From Sphingobacterium sp. (GTDB taxonomy: Bacteria > Bacteroidota > Bacteroidia > Sphingobacteriales > Sphingobacteriaceae), in contig JAITLW010000325.1 of assembly GCA_031277715.1 (NCBI GenBank), forward strand, positions 1-35,946: a stretch of DNA of 35,946 nucleotides, in the 5' to 3' direction. Below, piece by piece: positions 24,868-33,046 of the stretch. Numbering within the stretch: position 1 is the first letter of the stretch; the number at the start of each line of letters is the position of its first letter. The notes under the pieces were generated by a model. It worked only from the letters and a program-made list of their open reading frames with translations, was not told the DNA's origin and made no database searches. Made by a program: the position numbers and the translations under genes.

Positions 24868-26790
24868 ATGGCAAGATTAAATTTATTAGAGGAAACACGC
24901 TTTGAAAAAGTACCTGTAACGGTATATCCAAGTCAAAGTGATGCTTCTATTCATGTTGCAAATCGTATCGCTTCACTGATTAAAGAAAAGCAAGCAAAAG
25001 GCGAGAAAGCTGTACTAGGTCTAGCAACAGGAGCAACACCTGTTAAAGTTTATCAAGAACTTGTTCGTCAACACAAAGAAGAGGGTTTGAGCTTCCAGAA
25101 TGTGGTAACCTTCAATTTGGATGAGTACTTCCCGATGCAGCCTACTGCTGATCAGAGTTACGTTACATTCATGAAGAAAAATCTCTTCGACCTGATTGAT
25201 ATTCCTGCAGAAAATATTAATATTCCTGATGGGACAATAGATATCAATCAAGTACAGGCGTACTGTGAAGCTTATGAGCAGAAGATTTCAGCGCTTGGAG
25301 GATTGGATATTCAATTGTTAGGGATTGGACGTACAGGACACATCGGGTTTAATGAACCTGGATCTGCTCCAAACTCGGGTACACGCCTAGTGACATTGGA
25401 TGATTTGACACGCCGTGATGCATCTCGTGGATTTGGAGGTAAAGAATACGTGCCTACGAAAGCAATTACTATGGGGGTCGGAACAATCTTTAAAGCAAAG
25501 GAGATTGTCCTGATGGCATGGAATGAGAATAAGGCGGAGATCGTTAAGAAAGCCGTCGAAGGAGAGATGTCTCCAGAGATTCCTGCGACTTACTTACAGT
25601 TGTCTAATAATGTCGAGTTTATATTGGATGAAGGTGCCGCGTCATTGCTAACCCGATTCGATACGCCATGGTTGGCACACGATGTTGTATGGACCGAGTT
25701 TTTGACTAAAAAGGCAGTGGTCTGGTTGTCTCTAAAATTGAACAAAGCAATTTTAAAGCTGACTGATGAAGACTATAACAATAATGGTATGGCAGAGCTT
25801 GTCACTGAACAAGGTCCGGCATATAATATTAATATCAAAATCTTTAACGAGTTACAGCGGACAATAACTGGATGGCCAGGGGGAAAGCCTAATGTGGACG
25901 ATACAAACCGTCCAGAGCGAGCTGAGCCTGCTCATAAGAATGCGATCCTTTTCTCGCCACACCCGGATGATGACGTGATCTCCATGGGAGGAACTTTCAT
26001 CCGTCTAGCGGATCAGGGACATAACGTACATGTTGCTTATCAAACATCTGGAAATACTGCTGTTTGGGATGATGATGTGTTGCGTTATTTGGAATTCGTA
26101 CAAGACTTTGCGGTAGCAATTGATGACGATCAAGGTATTACAAGTAAGATTTACACAGAGGCAAGAGAGTTTTTCAAAACGAAGAAGCCGAATCAGGTCG
26201 ATCCTGAAATAATCCGTACTGTAAAGGGATTAATTCGTAAGGGTGAGGCTATTGCCGGGGCTCGTTTTGTGGGCTTGCCAGATGAGAATATTCATTTCCA
26301 GAACCTACCATTTTACGATAGAACTAAATTCTCTAAAGAGGTGTCTTTTGAAGATGATATCGTACAAACGATGGAATTACTTCGTAAAGTAAAACCACAG
26401 CAGGTTTTTGCGGCTGGAGATTTTGCTGATCCACATGGAACGCACAAGGTTTGTTTTGACATTCTTTTAGAGGCTTTATTGCGTCTACGTAAAACAGATG
26501 AGTGGACAAAAGACTGTTGGTTGTGGTTGTACCGTGGTGCATGGCATGAGTATCCAATCCATGAGATTGAAATGGCTATTCCGCTTTCTCCACAAGAGGT
26601 AAAACGTAAGCGTTTAGCAATCTTTAAACACCAGTCACAGAAGGATGTTCCTGTATTCCCTGGAGATGATCCTCGTGAATTCTGGGTGCGTGCTGAAGAC
26701 CGTACAAGCGATACAGCAGCTTTATATCATAAGCTGGGGCTTGCAGACTATGAAGCTATAGAAGCATTCGTACGTTGGAAGTTTGATTAA
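24868..26790 (+). CDS. nagB: Glucosamine-6-phosphate deaminase fused to an LmbE/PIG-L-type deacetylase
   Basis: This is a 640-residue cytoplasmic fusion. Residues 1 to about 290 are a NagB isomerase/deaminase, which converts glucosamine-6-phosphate to fructose-6-phosphate and ammonia: LATGATPVKVYQEL, TFNLDEYFP (Asp85, equivalent to E. coli Asp72) and GIGRTGHIGFNEPGS (His158 and Glu163, equivalent to His143 and Glu148). The Asp141 position of E. coli is Thr156 here. From about residue 355 an LmbE-type zinc deacetylase follows: AILFSPHPDDDVISMGGTF (HPDDD 365-369) and DPHGTHKVCFD (His523, His526). The combination suggests amino-sugar catabolism, with the second domain removing an acetyl group from a GlcNAc-type substrate. 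The fusion is familiar from other Bacteroidota. Neighbours give no pathway context. A terminator follows. Confidence 0.9.
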   Translation: MARLNLLEETRFEKVPVTVYPSQSDASIHVANRIASLIKEKQAKGEKAVLGLATGATPVKVYQELVRQHKEEGLSFQNVVTFNLDEYFPMQPTADQSYVTFMKKNLFDLIDIPAENINIPDGTIDINQVQAYCEAYEQKISALGGLDIQLLGIGRTGHIGFNEPGSAPNSGTRLVTLDDLTRRDASRGFGGKEYVPTKAITMGVGTIFKAKEIVLMAWNENKAEIVKKAVEGEMSPEIPATYLQLSNNVEFILDEGAASLLTRFDTPWLAHDVVWTEFLTKKAVVWLSLKLNKAILKLTDEDYNNNGMAELVTEQGPAYNINIKIFNELQRTITGWPGGKPNVDDTNRPERAEPAHKNAILFSPHPDDDVISMGGTFIRLADQGHNVHVAYQTSGNTAVWDDDVLRYLEFVQDFAVAIDDDQGITSKIYTEAREFFKTKKPNQVDPEIIRTVKGLIRKGEAIAGARFVGLPDENIHFQNLPFYDRTKFSKEVSFEDDIVQTMELLRKVKPQQVFAAGDFADPHGTHKVCFDILLEALLRLRKTDEWTKDCWLWLYRGAWHEYPIHEIEMAIPLSPQEVKRKRLAIFKHQSQKDVPVFPGDDPREFWVRAEDRTSDTAALYHKLGLADYEAIEAFVRWKFD

Positions 26791-26813
26791 TTAGTAATAC
26801 ATTAAATAGTAAG

Positions 26814-26848
26814 AGCCGGTGTGTGTAAACATGCCGGCTTTTTTTTTG
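26814..26848 (+). terminator. Terminator of the nagB fusion gene
   Basis: AGCCGG and CCGGCT pair and the stem extends inward by wobble and T-A/G-C pairs (TGTGT with ACATG). Nine T residues follow, so this is a clear intrinsic terminator. Confidence 0.9.
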
Positions 26849-26953
26849 AAAGTTTTGTTGTTGTGCTTGGGATTAAACGATGAGTAATGACTCAAATTTC
26901 GGATTATTAATCTTTTTGTCGGATTTTTTATTTTATGACCGGAAGGGTAGCTC

Positions 26954-26961
26954 TATTTTTG
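26954..26961 (+). promoter_or_regulatory. -7 element of the siderophore receptor gene
   Basis: TATTTTTG matches TAnnTTTG and lies 34 nt before the ATG at 26996. The iron box begins 6 nt after it, at the expected transcription start. Confidence 0.55.
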
Positions 26962-26967
26962 CTTCAA

Positions 26968-26984
26968 TTTAGAATAAGTATAAA
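26968..26984. promoter_or_regulatory. Putative iron box of the siderophore receptor gene
   Basis: TTTAGAATAAGTATAAA has the same 17-bp dyad form as the boxes at 3590, 30542 and 34528. It covers the likely start of transcription, where a bound repressor would prevent initiation. Confidence 0.6.
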
Positions 26985-26995
26985 TTAAATCAAAT

Positions 26996-29488
26996 ATGAG
27001 AGCTAAACTGTTTTTTGCATTGATGGGGACACTGGGAGCCTGTTCTTTAGCAAATGCACAAACAACCGTGAAAGGACGGGTTATCGACGCTAAGGGACAG
27101 TCTGTTCCAGATATCAGTATATCGGCAGGTAATAGTTATACGAAAACTGATAAAAATGGACAGTTTCAATTGTACGTGGCTCAGAAGGGAGCTTTTGAAC
27201 TTTTATTTGGAGGGGTCGGTTTTGAAAAGAACCGTATGACCGTTGTGCCAAGAGGAAGTGAAACATTGTTAACCGAGATAACCTTACACAAAGGGAATAA
27301 CACGATTGATCAAGTGGAGGTTAAGGGATATAATTCGGTGAATAATAAGACCGTTGGTGTGGCGAAATCTGGAATTCAGGATAAGGACTTGCCTCAGTCA
27401 GTCCAGATTATCAATAAACAGGTGATTGCTGATCAGCAGATCAATACTTTAGGCGATGCTTTAAAAAACGCGAATGGTATTGCGCTGGGAGCGAACCGTG
27501 GTGGTGTCGGAGAAAATTTTTATGCTCGGGGTTATAGTCTGGGAGCAAACAATATTTTCAAAAATGGCGCAAGAACTAATAATGGCGGACAGATAGAAGC
27601 TAGTACGCTAGAGTCGGTTGAAGTTCTTAAAGGTTCTGCCGCTATGTTGTACGGCGGAGTTACTGGTGGTGCGGTTGTGAATTTGGTTACTAAAAAGCCC
27701 AAATTTGACCTTGGTGGGGAGGTGTCAATGCGCTACGGAAGTTGGGACAGATACAAACCGACGTTGGATATATATGGACCGTTGTCCAATAAGGTAGCTT
27801 TTCGCTTTGTTGGAACGGGCGAGTCGGCAAATAGTTATAGAGATGTAGTTACTTCAGATAGGGTATATGTGAATCCTTCTGTACTTTATAAAATTTCCGA
27901 ACGGACGGAGTTAAATGTGAATTTTGATTACTTGAAGGCAGATTTTACACCTGATTTTGGTGTAGGTTCGGTAGAAGGTAAATTGAACGATGGGGTCGGA
28001 AGAAGTACCTTCCTTAATGTGAATGGTGCATTTAATAAGACAAATTCAACGAATGGACAGGTGGCTTTAGATCATAATTTTAATGCAAACTGGAAAATTA
28101 GCGCAATAGCAAGTCTTCAAAACTATAACCGTAATTATTATGGTTCTGAACGTCTTCAGGCAAATGCACAAGGATTAGCTCCGCGGGCGTTGAGTAGAAG
28201 TCAGACGGAAGAGTTTACAAAGAATCAGCAAATTAATTTAACAGGAGCTTTTAATACTGGAGGTATTAAACATCAAGTGTTGTTAGGAGGAGATGCAGAT
28301 CAGGCAGCAACCAAAGCTTATGCTTATGATATCTTCGCAGGGTTAGATGATCCAACTAAACCAAATACAGCATACGATATAATCGATGTTTTCGATCCTT
28401 ATAAAGCTGGCATGAGGCAAGATATTCCTAACACGACTTATAACAGCTGGACTAAAACAAATGTTTATCGATATGGTGCGTTTGTACAGGACATGGTTGC
28501 GCTTTCTGAAAAATTTAAAGTGCTTGCCGGGGTTCGCTTTACGTATCAGCGTACACCATATTCTGATAAGTTCGATTATGCAAATAATACTCTGACAACA
28601 CAGATTCCCAAAGATTTAGCTAACAATGATGTTCCAATAAAAGAAGACAAAGCATGGTCTCCTAAATTTGGATTGATTTATCAGCCACTTACGACAACTA
28701 CAGTCTATGTGAGTTATACGAATAACTTTACATCAAATACGGGATATGACGTGAATTACCAACCGCTGGCTCCTTCTATTGTCGACCATTATGAGGCTGG
28801 AGTTAAGAATGATTTCTTTAAAGGAGCGCTTTCTGCCAATTTAACTTTGTATCGTATTAATAATAGCAAATTCGCACAAATGGCCTTGTTCGGTGCAAAT
28901 GGTGAGGGCAATGGCGATACCAATATGAAAGAGTTTTCTGGAAAAACAGCTTCCGATGGAATCGAACTTGATATTACAGGACATCTACTGCCTGGACTTG
29001 ATATTATGGCGGGGTATGCCTATAATTTTATGCGTTATACGGAGACATTGCCTATTTCACGGTATAAAGCTATGGTGCCGGATAAAAATGGCAATATGGT
29101 GGAGAAAATGGTCGAAACATCGGGTTCAGAGGAAGGTGTAAGGCTGGTCGGAACTACTGCACATACAGGAAATGCTACTGCTTTCTATACGATACAGAAT
29201 GGAGCGGTTAAAGGGTTGAAATTTGGGGTTTCGGCTTTCTATACTGGAAAGCGTAATGCAGGTTGGAACAATTCCAAAATCAATATCGAAAAAGGAGAAA
29301 ATAGATTAATTCCGGTCAATCCGTTCACTACTGTTGACGTATCGCTGGGCTATTCGATAGGACGTTTCAGCTTACTTGCTAAAATGGCAAATATAACCAA
29401 CGAGCTTAATTATTTTATACATGAGAATTATTCGGTGAATCCTATTCCTCCTCGTAATTTCATGACAACATTGACTTGCAGGTTTTAG
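26996..29488 (+). CDS. TonB-dependent siderophore receptor
   Basis: The 830-residue receptor starts with a signal peptide ending in ANAQ, then a CarboxypepD_reg-like domain (TTVKGRVIDAKGQSVPDISI, about residues 24-100). The plug has the siderophore-receptor pattern: GVAKSGIQDKDLPQSVQIINKQVIADQQINTLGDALKNANGIALG, YARGYS, then ESVEVLKGSAAMLYGGVTGGAVVNLVTKKP. The barrel ends in FMTTLTCRF, with the expected C-terminal Phe. These features fit the FhuA/FoxA-type ferric siderophore family, probably hydroxamate or a similar ligand, although the ligand cannot be fixed from sequence. It is monocistronic, with an iron box upstream and a strong bidirectional terminator downstream. Confidence 0.93.
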   Translation: MRAKLFFALMGTLGACSLANAQTTVKGRVIDAKGQSVPDISISAGNSYTKTDKNGQFQLYVAQKGAFELLFGGVGFEKNRMTVVPRGSETLLTEITLHKGNNTIDQVEVKGYNSVNNKTVGVAKSGIQDKDLPQSVQIINKQVIADQQINTLGDALKNANGIALGANRGGVGENFYARGYSLGANNIFKNGARTNNGGQIEASTLESVEVLKGSAAMLYGGVTGGAVVNLVTKKPKFDLGGEVSMRYGSWDRYKPTLDIYGPLSNKVAFRFVGTGESANSYRDVVTSDRVYVNPSVLYKISERTELNVNFDYLKADFTPDFGVGSVEGKLNDGVGRSTFLNVNGAFNKTNSTNGQVALDHNFNANWKISAIASLQNYNRNYYGSERLQANAQGLAPRALSRSQTEEFTKNQQINLTGAFNTGGIKHQVLLGGDADQAATKAYAYDIFAGLDDPTKPNTAYDIIDVFDPYKAGMRQDIPNTTYNSWTKTNVYRYGAFVQDMVALSEKFKVLAGVRFTYQRTPYSDKFDYANNTLTTQIPKDLANNDVPIKEDKAWSPKFGLIYQPLTTTTVYVSYTNNFTSNTGYDVNYQPLAPSIVDHYEAGVKNDFFKGALSANLTLYRINNSKFAQMALFGANGEGNGDTNMKEFSGKTASDGIELDITGHLLPGLDIMAGYAYNFMRYTETLPISRYKAMVPDKNGNMVEKMVETSGSEEGVRLVGTTAHTGNATAFYTIQNGAVKGLKFGVSAFYTGKRNAGWNNSKINIEKGENRLIPVNPFTTVDVSLGYSIGRFSLLAKMANITNELNYFIHENYSVNPIPPRNFMTTLTCRF

Positions 29489-29500
29489 GTAAAACATGCC

Positions 29501-29548
29501 ATAAACAAGAAAGGCTTTCATAATTAAATGAAAGCCTTTCTTGTTTAT
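29501..29548. terminator. 21-bp perfect inverted repeat, bidirectional terminator
   Basis: ATAAACAAGAAAGGCTTTCAT and ATGAAAGCCTTTCTTGTTTAT are perfectly complementary around the 6-nt loop AATTAA. The repeat lies between the convergent siderophore receptor and araC-family genes and overlaps the last codon of the latter. The T-rich end of each arm serves as the U tract on either strand. Confidence 0.85.
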
Positions 29549-30498
29549 AATATATTTATGAAATTTTCAAATTCGGATAGAATATGAGCTCCTTCATTCG
29601 CGATTAGAAAAGTATACCGCAGAGAATTAGGGATAAAGCCAAAATACTTTTTGAATGCCGAAGTAAAATGCGTGGAGTGTTTGTAACCCGTCATTTGTGC
29701 AACGTCCGATATCCTGTAATCTCCTGTCAGTATCAATTCTTTGGCGTGTTCCATTTTCTTTTCCGTGATGTAATTCATCACTGTTTTACCAAAGTACTGT
29801 TTGAAGTGTTTTTTAAGATATTGCTCGTTGGTACCTACATGCTTTGCCAACTCGGGGATAGTGTAGTTTTTTGATAAATCTCTATGGATCAGATTTTTTG
29901 CTAGCACTATCTTGTCATAGTGGTTTTTGTTCGGGATGATCTCGTGCTTTTCGTTCTCAGCATAGAGGCCTTCGATTTGATGTACAACAATTTCGATTAA
30001 TAGGGCCTGTATCCGTAAGCGGTTTAAATAGTTGTCATGGCGTATGTACGCCATGAGCTGATTGATAAGTAATCGGGTCCTGTTATCACTATTGGTCAAT
30101 AGTCCATTACTAAAACGGAGGGTATCTTCTGCAAATTTTTTTCTAAAGTCATCTAATAGCTCATTAGAGATAAATAAGGCAATAGCAAGATGATCCTCAT
30201 AAATGTTTTTCCATTCCAGTATTTCCCCTTTTTGAATAGGGTGGATAATATTTTCTCCCCCTCGAATTATATAGGACTGTTTCTGCAGAAAATAAGGACA
30301 GATGCAACTGTTCTCGTACGCAGGGAATAAGATGTTTAGAAACCCGTCTAATGGACTGCTCAGCTCTTGATTATTGGTGCCATGCAACAGCGCATAATGA
30401 ATATCTAGAGAAGTAGAGGTCAATGAACATGCTACAGCGGATTCAGATTGAAATTCTGAGATTTCTGAATTTGAAGCTTTTTTTCCTGATTCCGTCAT
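29545..30498 (-). CDS. AraC-family transcriptional regulator, divergent from the xus-like locus
   Basis: I place the start at ATG 30498 (MTESGKKASNSEI), giving 317 residues; the track start at 30534 is a TTG with no support. The N-terminal 200 residues form a ligand-sensing region (SYIIRGGENIIHPIQKGEILEWKNIYEDHLAIALFIS). The C-terminal pair of helix-turn-helix motifs is clear: YTIPELAKHVGTNEQYLKKHFKQYFG (about 212-236) and ISDVAQMTGYKHSTHFTSAFKKYFG (about 262-287). The layout matches PchR/YbtA-type activators that sense siderophores. The gene is divergent from xusA with the iron box between the two, so it probably activates the xus-like operon when its siderophore is present and iron is low. 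Confidence 0.88.
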   Translation of the reverse strand: MTESGKKASNSEISEFQSESAVACSLTSTSLDIHYALLHGTNNQELSSPLDGFLNILFPAYENSCICPYFLQKQSYIIRGGENIIHPIQKGEILEWKNIYEDHLAIALFISNELLDDFRKKFAEDTLRFSNGLLTNSDNRTRLLINQLMAYIRHDNYLNRLRIQALLIEIVVHQIEGLYAENEKHEIIPNKNHYDKIVLAKNLIHRDLSKNYTIPELAKHVGTNEQYLKKHFKQYFGKTVMNYITEKKMEHAKELILTGDYRISDVAQMTGYKHSTHFTSAFKKYFGFIPNSLRYTFLIANEGAHILSEFENFINIL

Positions 30499-30518
30499 TT
30501 TGTTATTTAGAATACATC

Positions 30519-30526
30519 TAGATTTG
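30519..30526 (+). promoter_or_regulatory. -7 element of the xusA-like operon
   Basis: TAGATTTG matches TAnnTTTG, with TTTTG at 30498-30502 (16-nt spacer). It lies 60 nt before the ATG, upstream of the iron box. The -33 region overlaps the first codon of the araC-family gene. Confidence 0.45.
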
Positions 30527-30541
30527 CAGCACAAAGTTTTA

Positions 30542-30558
30542 TTTAGACTTGTTCTAAA
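30542..30558. promoter_or_regulatory. Putative iron box between araC and the xus-like operon
   Basis: TTTAGACTTGTTCTAAA is the most symmetrical of the four boxes, with arms TTTAGA/TCTAAA and centre CTTGT. It sits between the two divergent -7 elements, 2 nt from that of araC and 15 nt from that of xusA, so one bound repressor could silence both genes. Confidence 0.65.
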
Positions 30559-30560
30559 AA

Positions 30561-30568
30561 CAAAAGTA
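30561..30568 (-). promoter_or_regulatory. -7 element of the araC-family gene
   Basis: On the minus strand it reads TACTTTTG, an exact TAnnTTTG match, 62 nt upstream of the ATG at 30498. The iron box covers the transcription start. Confidence 0.45.
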
Positions 30569-30586
30569 AACTATTAATCTGAGATA

Positions 30587-33043
30587 ATGAAACAAATTTA
30601 CCTGTCGTTGTTTTTCGTAGTCCTTGTGACTTCGGTATTTGCACAAAAGACATTCACTGTAAATGGTAAAGTACATAAAGAAAGTGGAGAGCCGATATCT
30701 CATGTTACGGTTAAGATTAATGGCACATCTCTAGTATCGATTACTAATGAACAAGGGCGCTATTCCTTCTCTAATGTTCCTCAGGGAAAGTATACGATGT
30801 CGGTTTCTTCGGTCGAGATAAAAACCAAGACGTTGAACATTGATGTGAACAAAGATTATCCAGATTTACACATACACGTTGGGGATAAAGGCGATGTGTC
30901 TTTGGACGAGGTAAAAGTAACACGTAATACCGTAAAGCGCGAAATTGAGACCTCGGGCTTCGCAGTATCTATCATCGAAACTAAGGAAGCTTCTTTAAGA
31001 AATTTGACAACGAATGAATTGTTGAATCGAGCTGTTGGTGTACGTGTGCGCCAAAACGGCGGAGAGGGGTCACCTATTGAATATAACCTGAATGGAATGT
31101 CAGGAAGTACCATAGGATTATTTTTAGATGGGATTGAGATTTCTACTTATGGTTCGTCCTTTAATCTTAATAATATTCCTCCTGCTATGATTGAGCGTAT
31201 AGAGGTGTATAAGGGCGTTTTACCTTCTCATCTAAGTGGTAATTATGTTGGAGGAGCTATAAATGTAATTATGAAAAAAGATGCTTCTGCAAATAATTTA
31301 TCTGCAGCTGTATCTTATGGTTCTTTTAATACGTATCGGGCTGATGTCGGTGGATTGTATCGTAGCCAAAAGAATGGTTTGACTGTTAGAGCTTCAGGGT
31401 TTTATAGTCATTCGGATAATAATTATGAAATGTGGGGCAAGTTCTCTAAATATACATTGCCTAATGCACGTGTGGAAAGGTATTATCGGACTAAGCGACC
31501 AAATGATAAATTTGAGACTATTGGTGGACGGTTTGAGTTAGGGTTCACAGATGTATCGTGGGCGGATCAATTTTTCGTAGGCTATAACGTGTCTGATTCT
31601 CGTAAGGATATTCCACATGGCATTACCATGACTAGGCCCTATTTTGGTCGATTTAATGAATATCAGGCGCATGTTTTTAGCATGAACTATAGTAAGCGTG
31701 ACCTTTTTGTAGAGGGGCTTTCACTCAACTTGAATGCGGTGCATAGTAGACGAAATACGTATCTCCAAGATACGGTGAGTCAGTTGTATAATTGGGACGG
31801 CACATTGTTGATGGCTCCGCCAAATGAAAAAGGTGAAGTAAAGCCCTTCCCTCATATGCCAGGAAAAGGACAGCAGGGAGATGCCGTGATGAATGATATT
31901 GATCGTACGATATCGAATGTTCGGACTAATTTGGCCTATCTTTTTCTGCCTGGCCATCGTTTATCACTCAATCATAAGTTCGAAAAAACAACCCGAGACG
32001 ATAAGGATTTGCTTAATCCTGAGAAAGACAAATGGGTAACGCAAAATGATATCTGGACAAACATCTGGGCTTTGAATTATGAGATGGAGACTTTTAATAA
32101 CAAGCTCCGGACAAATGTTTTTGGTAAATATGGTCTAACGAAGACTAAAAGTCGACAACCGACAGCGCTGGAAAATGGGGTGATGAATTATGAACAAAGC
32201 ACTTCAACTAGAGATAATAAAGGCTTTGGCGCTACCGTATCTTATCAAGCGATTAAAGACGGGTTTATCATTTTGTCCGCAGAGAAGTCTTTCATTATGC
32301 CTACAGAACGACACTTGTATGGGGAGCCGGAAAATAATCTACTTCCTAATGCTGGGATTTTGCCTGAGGTAGCAGTCAATTATAATTTGGGAGGACGTTA
32401 TGGTTTTCTGGAGTTTTCGGAACATAAGTTGAACTTCTATGCAAATGCATTTTGGCGTAATGGTTATGAAAAAATTATTCTCCAGACACGTGTAGATCCT
32501 ATTATTGAAGGACGAGAAAACCAAGTTGAAGACATACAGGTGAGTCAATTTGTGAACTTGCCTAGAACCCAGACATTAGGTTTTGAGGGTGAGATTAACT
32601 ATATCTATAGCAATAAATTGAATGCGATGGTTAACTTTTCGAAATTCAATTCGCTATTCAAAGTGAAAGAAGATGAAAGGGGTAATCCACATAGCCTGTA
32701 TAATCTTCAAGTACCTAATGAACCTTTCTTTACAATGAACGCAAACGTTCAATATCGATTAAATAACATATTGCAAAAAAAATCAGTGGTGAATCTTCAT
32801 TATAACATGGGGTATGTTGCACCATTTAGTACAATATGGATCGAGTCAGAGTGGTTTACTACACCAACTCAATTTGCACACGATTTTGGAGCAAGCTATC
32901 GTTTTCCGAAAGGAAACGTAGTAGTGAGTTTAGATGGTAAAAATGTGTTTAACGCGGAAGTATATGACAATTTTGGAGTCCAAAAACCAGGTAGAGCATT
33001 TTATATTAAATTGAATTATACATTAAATAACTTTATTAAATAG
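30587..33043 (+). CDS. xusA: XusA-like TonB-dependent receptor
   Basis: This 818-residue receptor has the signal peptide MKQIYLSLFFVVLVTSVFAQ and a CarboxypepD_reg-like domain (FTVNGKVHKESGEPISHVTVKINGTSLVSITNEQGRYSFSNVPQGKYTMSV). A plug follows (ELLNRAVGVRVRQNGGEGSPIEYNLNGMSGSTIGLFLDGIEI through ERIEVYKGVLPSHLSGNYVGGAINVIMKK), then the barrel. The gene order receptor, DUF4374 lipoprotein, PepSY membrane protein matches Bacteroides xusABC, where the system takes up enterobactin-type siderophores made by other bacteria. The xus assignment rests on this gene order. The C-terminus (TLNNFIK) lacks a terminal Phe, which is a small oddity. The gap to the lipoprotein gene is 3 nt. Confidence 0.88.
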   Translation: MKQIYLSLFFVVLVTSVFAQKTFTVNGKVHKESGEPISHVTVKINGTSLVSITNEQGRYSFSNVPQGKYTMSVSSVEIKTKTLNIDVNKDYPDLHIHVGDKGDVSLDEVKVTRNTVKREIETSGFAVSIIETKEASLRNLTTNELLNRAVGVRVRQNGGEGSPIEYNLNGMSGSTIGLFLDGIEISTYGSSFNLNNIPPAMIERIEVYKGVLPSHLSGNYVGGAINVIMKKDASANNLSAAVSYGSFNTYRADVGGLYRSQKNGLTVRASGFYSHSDNNYEMWGKFSKYTLPNARVERYYRTKRPNDKFETIGGRFELGFTDVSWADQFFVGYNVSDSRKDIPHGITMTRPYFGRFNEYQAHVFSMNYSKRDLFVEGLSLNLNAVHSRRNTYLQDTVSQLYNWDGTLLMAPPNEKGEVKPFPHMPGKGQQGDAVMNDIDRTISNVRTNLAYLFLPGHRLSLNHKFEKTTRDDKDLLNPEKDKWVTQNDIWTNIWALNYEMETFNNKLRTNVFGKYGLTKTKSRQPTALENGVMNYEQSTSTRDNKGFGATVSYQAIKDGFIILSAEKSFIMPTERHLYGEPENNLLPNAGILPEVAVNYNLGGRYGFLEFSEHKLNFYANAFWRNGYEKIILQTRVDPIIEGRENQVEDIQVSQFVNLPRTQTLGFEGEINYIYSNKLNAMVNFSKFNSLFKVKEDERGNPHSLYNLQVPNEPFFTMNANVQYRLNNILQKKSVVNLHYNMGYVAPFSTIWIESEWFTTPTQFAHDFGASYRFPKGNVVVSLDGKNVFNAEVYDNFGVQKPGRAFYIKLNYTLNNFIK

Positions 33044-33046
33044 CAT

